The notes beneath the pieces are model-generated. The model worked only from the letters and a program-made list of their open reading frames with translations. It had not been told where the DNA came from and searched no databases. Of a DNA stretch of 7,421 nucleotides, positions 4,956 through 7,421 are shown piece after piece (positions within the stretch are counted from its first letter, which is position 1; every line of letters starts with the position of its first letter). Location of the stretch: the NCBI GenBank assembly GCA_964425005.1, contig CAYRKT010000081.1, positions 1 through 7,421 on the forward strand. The letters are read 5' to 3'. Position numbers and translations under genes: made by a program. Source of the stretch: CAYRKT01 sp964425005. Lineage in GTDB: Bacteria; Synergistota; Synergistia; CAYRKT01.

Positions 4956-5797
4956 GGACATCCTTCGGCTTCCTCCAGATGAGGGTGATCCCGGCGAGCC
5001 CCCAGGGGAACATGGAGAGGGTGGAGGAGCTCATCTACAGGGCCTACGAGGCTGGTTGCCTTCCGAATTACCTCGTCCTGCCGGAGCTGTGGAACGTGGG
5101 ATACCCCATCGAGGGGGCGGCGGAGCTCGCCTCGCCGGAGGGGGATAGGGAGAGGGCCTTCCTGGAGGAGATCTCCAGGCGCTTCGGGGTTCGCTTCGTG
5201 GGGGGGTCCGTGCTGGCCAGGACCGAGAGGGGTCTGGTCAACAGGGCGCTGGTGGTCTTCCCCGAGGGATCGGTGGGGCACTACGACAAGGTCCACCTCT
5301 TCGGGCCCATGGGGGAGGACGAATACCTGGTCCCGGGTCGAAGGCTGGTGATCTTCGAGGCCGGGGGCTTCCGGGCCGGGGTCCTTACCTGCTACGACCT
5401 GCGCTTCCCGGAGGCCGCCAGGGCCCTGGCCTTAGCCGGGGCTAAGGCCCTCTTCGTGGGGGCGGCCTGGCCCTCGGCCAGGGTGGAGCACTGGAGGCTT
5501 CTCCTTCGGGCCAGGGCCGTGGAGGACCAGCTCTTCGTGGTGGGCTGCAACGCCTGCGGCGAGTCCGCAGGGACCTCCTTCGGCGGCTTCTCGGCGATCG
5601 TGGGGCCCAGGGGAGAGGAGATCCTGGAGTCCCCGGACGGCGAGGGCGTCTTCTGTCGGGAGGTGGACCTGAAGGAGGTCGACGAGGCGAGGGGGGCCAT
5701 CCCCGTCCTTCGCGACCGCAGGGATGAGGTCTACCGGGAGGTCTTCCTCCTGGACAAGCCCCCCTTGACAGGCGAGCGGGGGGGTGCTATATTGTAG
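4952..5797 (+). CDS. Nitrilase-superfamily carbon-nitrogen hydrolase (omega-amidase-like)
   Basis: A 281-residue amidohydrolase with a full catalytic triad: Glu45 in LPELWNVGY, Lys113 in HYDKVHLFG and Cys147 in LTCYDLRFPE. The DLRFPE motif after the Cys is typical of the omega-amidase/YafV branch, which hydrolyses omega-amides of alpha-keto acids such as alpha-ketoglutaramate. Other C-N hydrolases share it, so the substrate is tentative. The protein is cytosolic, with no signal sequence. The TTG start overlaps the arsC stop (TTGA) and gives MRTSFGFLQMRV, matching the first strand of the family, with GGGGG nine bases upstream. Starting at the ATG at 4979 would cut that strand. The last codons also contain the -35 and -10 elements of the peroxiredoxin promoter. 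No terminator follows, so transcription may continue into the next gene. Confidence 0.9.
   Translation: MRTSFGFLQMRVIPASPQGNMERVEELIYRAYEAGCLPNYLVLPELWNVGYPIEGAAELASPEGDRERAFLEEISRRFGVRFVGGSVLARTERGLVNRALVVFPEGSVGHYDKVHLFGPMGEDEYLVPGRRLVIFEAGGFRAGVLTCYDLRFPEAARALALAGAKALFVGAAWPSARVEHWRLLLRARAVEDQLFVVGCNACGESAGTSFGGFSAIVGPRGEEILESPDGEGVFCREVDLKEVDEARGAIPVLRDRRDEVYREVFLLDKPPLTGERGGAIL
5428..5449. repeat. 9-bp hairpin inside the nitrilase gene
   Basis: GGCCTTAGC (5428-5436), loop CGGG and GCTAAGGCC (5441-5449) form a perfect 9-bp stem with a 4-base loop just after the codon for the catalytic Cys. The sequence encodes an alanine-rich helix, and repetitive Ala/Leu codons in a GC-rich genome can create such dyads by chance. 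Confidence 0.3.
5765..5793 (+). promoter_or_regulatory. Strong sigma-70-type promoter of the peroxiredoxin gene
   Basis: A perfect -35 TTGACA (5765-5770), a 17-base spacer and TATATT (5788-5793, 5 of 6) give the best promoter match in the window. Both boxes lie within the last codons of the nitrilase gene, whose TAG is at 5795-5797. Transcription would begin near 5800, about 45 bases before the peroxiredoxin start codon. This lets the peroxiredoxin be expressed independently of the upstream run. Confidence 0.8.
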
Positions 5798-5806
5798 TCG
5801 TTACAA

Positions 5807-5827
5807 ATATGTGAACATATAATCACA
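5807..5827. promoter_or_regulatory. Candidate operator dyads just downstream of the peroxiredoxin transcription start
   Basis: ATATGT-GA-ACATAT (5807-5820) is a perfect 6-bp inverted repeat. Overlapping it, TGTGA-N8-TCACA (5810-5827) is another perfect inverted repeat, resembling a CRP/FNR half-site pair but with eight instead of six central bases. They sit at about +8 to +28 from the predicted start, a typical position for repression, in a rare AT-rich stretch. The regulator cannot be identified; a redox-responsive factor is an inference from the target gene. Confidence 0.45.
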
Positions 5828-5844
5828 GGTGGAGGTGAGCTGCG

Positions 5845-6507
5845 GTGGAGGAGAGGATACCCTTGATAGGCGAGGCCTTCCCGAGGATGGAGGTCAAGAC
5901 TACCCACGGAGTCAAGGTGTTGCCCGACGACTACAGGGGGAAGTGGTTCGTTCTCTTCAGCCATCCCGCCGATTTCACGCCGGTGTGCACCACCGAGTTC
6001 GTGGCCTTCCAGAGGAGGTACGGGGAGTTCAAGAAGCTCAACGCTGAGCTCATCGGGCTCAGCATAGATCAGGTCTTCTCCCACATCAAGTGGGTGGAGT
6101 GGATAAGGGATAAGCTGGGCGACAGGATAGAGTTCCCCATAATAGCGGACGACCAGGGAGAGATAGCCAGGAAGCTGGGGATGTTGCACCCCGGCAAGGG
6201 CAAGAACACGGTCAGGGCCGTGTTCATAGTGGACCCCGAGGGCAAGGTGAGGGCCATCCTCTACTACCCGCAGGAGCTGGGCAGGAACATGGACGAGATC
6301 CTCAGGATGGTCAAGGGGCTTCAGCTCTCCGACAAGGAGAAGGTGGCCCTGCCCGCCAACTGGCCCAACAACGAGCTGATAGGCAACAAGGTCATAGTGC
6401 CGCCTCCCACCACCGAGGAGGAGGCGATGAAGAGGCTCTCCCAGTACGAGGGCTACGACTGGTGGTTCTGCTACGCCGACGTGATGGGCGATAAGCTCCA
6501 CGTCTGA
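5845..6507 (+). CDS. Peroxiredoxin, Prx6-type (thiol peroxidase)
   Basis: A 220-residue cytosolic peroxidase that reduces hydrogen peroxide and organic hydroperoxides. FSHPADFTPVCTTEF (38-52) contains the active-site P-x3-T-x2-C pattern with peroxidatic Cys48, and Arg124 (NTVRAVFIVD) is the expected active-site Arg. The long C-terminal domain ending YDWWFCYADV places Cys209 where archaeal and thermophile Prx6-type enzymes carry a resolving Cys. No further Cys follows, unlike forms with two C-terminal Cys. The length matches this subfamily rather than the roughly 190-residue typical 2-Cys AhpC. The GTG start follows GGAGGTGA with a 6-base spacer. It has its own promoter and operator-like dyads upstream and a hairpin terminator downstream, so it is probably monocistronic. 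No reductase partner such as rubrerythrin or thioredoxin is visible nearby. Confidence 0.93.
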   Translation: MEERIPLIGEAFPRMEVKTTHGVKVLPDDYRGKWFVLFSHPADFTPVCTTEFVAFQRRYGEFKKLNAELIGLSIDQVFSHIKWVEWIRDKLGDRIEFPIIADDQGEIARKLGMLHPGKGKNTVRAVFIVDPEGKVRAILYYPQELGRNMDEILRMVKGLQLSDKEKVALPANWPNNELIGNKVIVPPPTTEEEAMKRLSQYEGYDWWFCYADVMGDKLHV

Positions 6508-6526
6508 TCCCACCCCCTTCTGTTCC

Positions 6527-6568
6527 GAAGAGGGGGGCACCCCCAGGAGGGGCCCCCCTCTTCACTTT
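6527..6568 (+). terminator. Hairpin terminator after the peroxiredoxin gene
   Basis: GAAGAGGGGGGC (6527-6538) pairs perfectly with GCCCCCCTCTTC (6552-6563) as a 12-bp GC-rich stem around a 13-base loop. ACTTT follows, only a short T-run. It begins 20 bases after the stop codon, the expected place for a Rho-independent terminator, although the weak T-tract makes it non-classical. Confidence 0.7.
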
Positions 6569-6590
6569 GCCTTCACGGAGGCTTCATCCT

Positions 6591-6680
6591 GAGCCTAAGG
6601 GATGGGCCTATGATGGCCTCGAAGACTCCCTTCGGCCCAGGAGGTGTCTGCGGTTGAGGAGGTCCTTTTCCCTTAGGTTC
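6591..6680 (+). promoter_or_regulatory. Structured leader spanning the Shine-Dalgarno and start of the chemoreceptor gene
   Basis: GAGCCTAAGGGA (6591-6602) can pair with TCCCTTAGGTTC (6669-6680): 12 positions, 11 Watson-Crick and one G-U. Directly inside, TGGGCC (6603-6608) pairs with GGCCCA (6634-6639), and CGAAG/CTTCG (6620-6624/6630-6634) can form a small hairpin that shares one base with it. The Shine-Dalgarno and TTG start lie in the enclosed region. A TATGAT -10-like box at 6609-6614 has no good -35; if it is the true promoter, the left arm would not be transcribed. The function as a leader switch is speculative. Confidence 0.3.
6639..6646 (+). promoter_or_regulatory. Ribosome binding site fixing the TTG start of the chemoreceptor
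   Basis: AGGAGGTG is a near-perfect anti-16S match seven bases before TTG at 6654. No ATG or GTG occurs at the right distance in that frame, so this site determines the start. Confidence 0.75.
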
Positions 6681-7421
6681 GTGCTTCCCCTCTCCACCGG
6701 AGGTCTTGTGGTGGTCGCCGTCCTGGCCCTTTCCCTCTCCTTCTACGTGGGTTCCTCCTCGCTGGTGGAGCGCATGGCCCTGGACCTGTACTCCTCTAGG
6801 ATGGAGGCCATGGGCTCCGCCCTGGAGGGGCTCTTCCTGGAGCTGGCCGAGAGGTCCAGGGAGGTGGGGGAGAGCTACGCCCTGCGGTCGCTCCTCGAGA
6901 CGGTGGACGGGCGCGGCAGGATGGTGGAGCTGCTGGAGAGGGGCTTTCGCGACCAGTTCGAGGCCCTCTCCTCGGCCATATCCGAGAAGCTCAGGCTGGC
7001 CGTGGAGGCCAAGTTGACCAACGACATCGGCTTCGCCTCTATGCTCTACCTCTCCCTCCAGGGGGAGGGGGGCGACGCCCTCAGGGCCAGGTTCGACCGC
7101 TCCGCCAGGCGGAAGCTCAAGCTACTGGGGGTGGGCGGCGAGGAGCTGGGGGAGGTGGAGGTCCCTGTTATGTTCGTGGGCTCTACCCCCTTGAGCGGCG
7201 GGGAGGGGGCCCTCTCCCTGGTGGACCAGGTGATGGCCTCCACCAGGTCCCATTGCTCGATCCTCCAGAGGCTCGAGGGGAGCGACGACTTCGTGGTGGT
7301 CTCCACCACCCTGGCGCTGCCCGACGGTAGGAGGGCGGTGGGACTTAGGCTCGGCTCCCCTTCGTCCGGGGGGGAGGTGGACCCAGCGGCGGATAGCCTC
7401 CTCAGGGGGGAGGGCTTCTCG
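6654..7421 (+). CDS. Methyl-accepting chemotaxis protein, N-terminal part with Cache-like sensor (runs off the window)
   Basis: The first 256 residues of an open frame that continues past the window end. Positively charged residues (MRRSFSLR) precede one transmembrane helix at about 9-32 (FVLPLSTGGLVVVAVLALSL). An extracytoplasmic region follows, with long helices at about 36-150 and then a Cache-like fold. HCSILQRLEGSDDFVVVSTTL (200-220) and PDGRRAVGLRLG (about 222-234) match the conserved part of Cache domains in chemoreceptors, where an R/S-T-x-x-x-x-DG-x-RAVG pattern lies in the ligand-binding region. The HAMP and signalling domains should lie beyond the window, so the receptor identity is inferred from the sensor half; a histidine kinase or diguanylate cyclase with the same sensor is possible. 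Cache domains usually bind small amino or organic acids. The TTG start is supported by a strong Shine-Dalgarno. Confidence 0.75.
   Translation, partial: MRRSFSLRFVLPLSTGGLVVVAVLALSLSFYVGSSSLVERMALDLYSSRMEAMGSALEGLFLELAERSREVGESYALRSLLETVDGRGRMVELLERGFRDQFEALSSAISEKLRLAVEAKLTNDIGFASMLYLSLQGEGGDALRARFDRSARRKLKLLGVGGEELGEVEVPVMFVGSTPLSGGEGALSLVDQVMASTRSHCSILQRLEGSDDFVVVSTTLALPDGRRAVGLRLGSPSSGGEVDPAADSLLRGEGFS

Noticed and set aside
5553..5571. CCTGCGG-N5-CCGCAGG inverted repeat in the nitrilase gene
   Set aside because: A 7-bp GC dyad in coding sequence with no gene boundary nearby is expected by chance at this base composition.
5731..6540. A 269-codon open frame on the minus strand opposite the peroxiredoxin gene, and similar long antisense frames elsewhere (e.g. 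2119-2754, 3336-3893, 4664-5296)
   Set aside because: Their translations are His/Leu/Pro/Gly-rich with no recognisable motif, and each lies opposite a gene with clear catalytic residues. They reflect the lack of stop codons in GC-rich DNA.
6706..7017. Trp/Ser/Pro-rich plus-strand open frame within the Cache chemoreceptor region
   Set aside because: The Trp/Pro/Ser-heavy composition is typical of an out-of-frame reading. The frame from TTG 6654 gives a membrane helix and a Cache-like motif.

Overview
The window is GC-rich, with frequent AGG, GGG and CTC codons and dense, mostly overlapping genes. Strong purine-rich Shine-Dalgarno sites are present, and GTG and TTG starts are common. Together with the gene families present, this fits an anaerobic Synergistota-like bacterium such as Thermanaerovibrio. 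That assignment is an inference from codon style and gene content; no marker gene is present to prove it.

Layout. (1) Positions 2-1117, plus strand: the last 26 codons of a probable four-carbon acid-sugar kinase, then a complete PdxA-family dehydrogenase. This pairing is typical of D-threonate/D-erythronate catabolism rather than vitamin B6 synthesis. (2) Positions 1128-1988, minus strand: a soluble protein joining a Rossmann-type nucleotide-binding domain to a short methyl-accepting chemotaxis signalling domain. It converges on pdxA, and a perfect 16-bp inverted repeat contains both stop codons. (3) Positions 2152-5797, plus strand: a tightly packed five-gene run. In order these are an alkaline-phosphatase-superfamily phosphodiesterase, an MGDG-synthase/MurG-like glycosyltransferase, a small ankyrin-repeat protein, a thioredoxin-type arsenate reductase and a nitrilase-superfamily amidohydrolase. 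The last four genes overlap by 4 to 32 bases, so they are probably one transcript. (4) Positions 5765-6563: a consensus-like promoter lying in the end of the nitrilase gene, an AT-rich dyad just downstream, a Prx6-type peroxiredoxin gene and a hairpin terminator. (5) Positions 6564-7421: a structured leader followed by the N-terminal 256 residues of a membrane chemoreceptor with a Cache-like sensor. It starts at a TTG with a near-perfect Shine-Dalgarno and runs off the window.

How the genes may work together. Region 1 would oxidise phosphorylated C4 sugar acids. Region 3 combines probable lipid or sugar-phosphate chemistry with small cytosolic enzymes whose link is unclear. The peroxiredoxin has its own regulated promoter, as expected for an oxidative-stress gene in an anaerobe. 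Chemotaxis-type receptors lie in regions 2 and 5, one cytosolic and one membrane-bound. The most unusual items are the Rossmann-chemoreceptor fusion and the palindrome that encodes the same last three residues and stop for two convergent genes. No tRNA, rRNA, CRISPR array or mobile element was seen.
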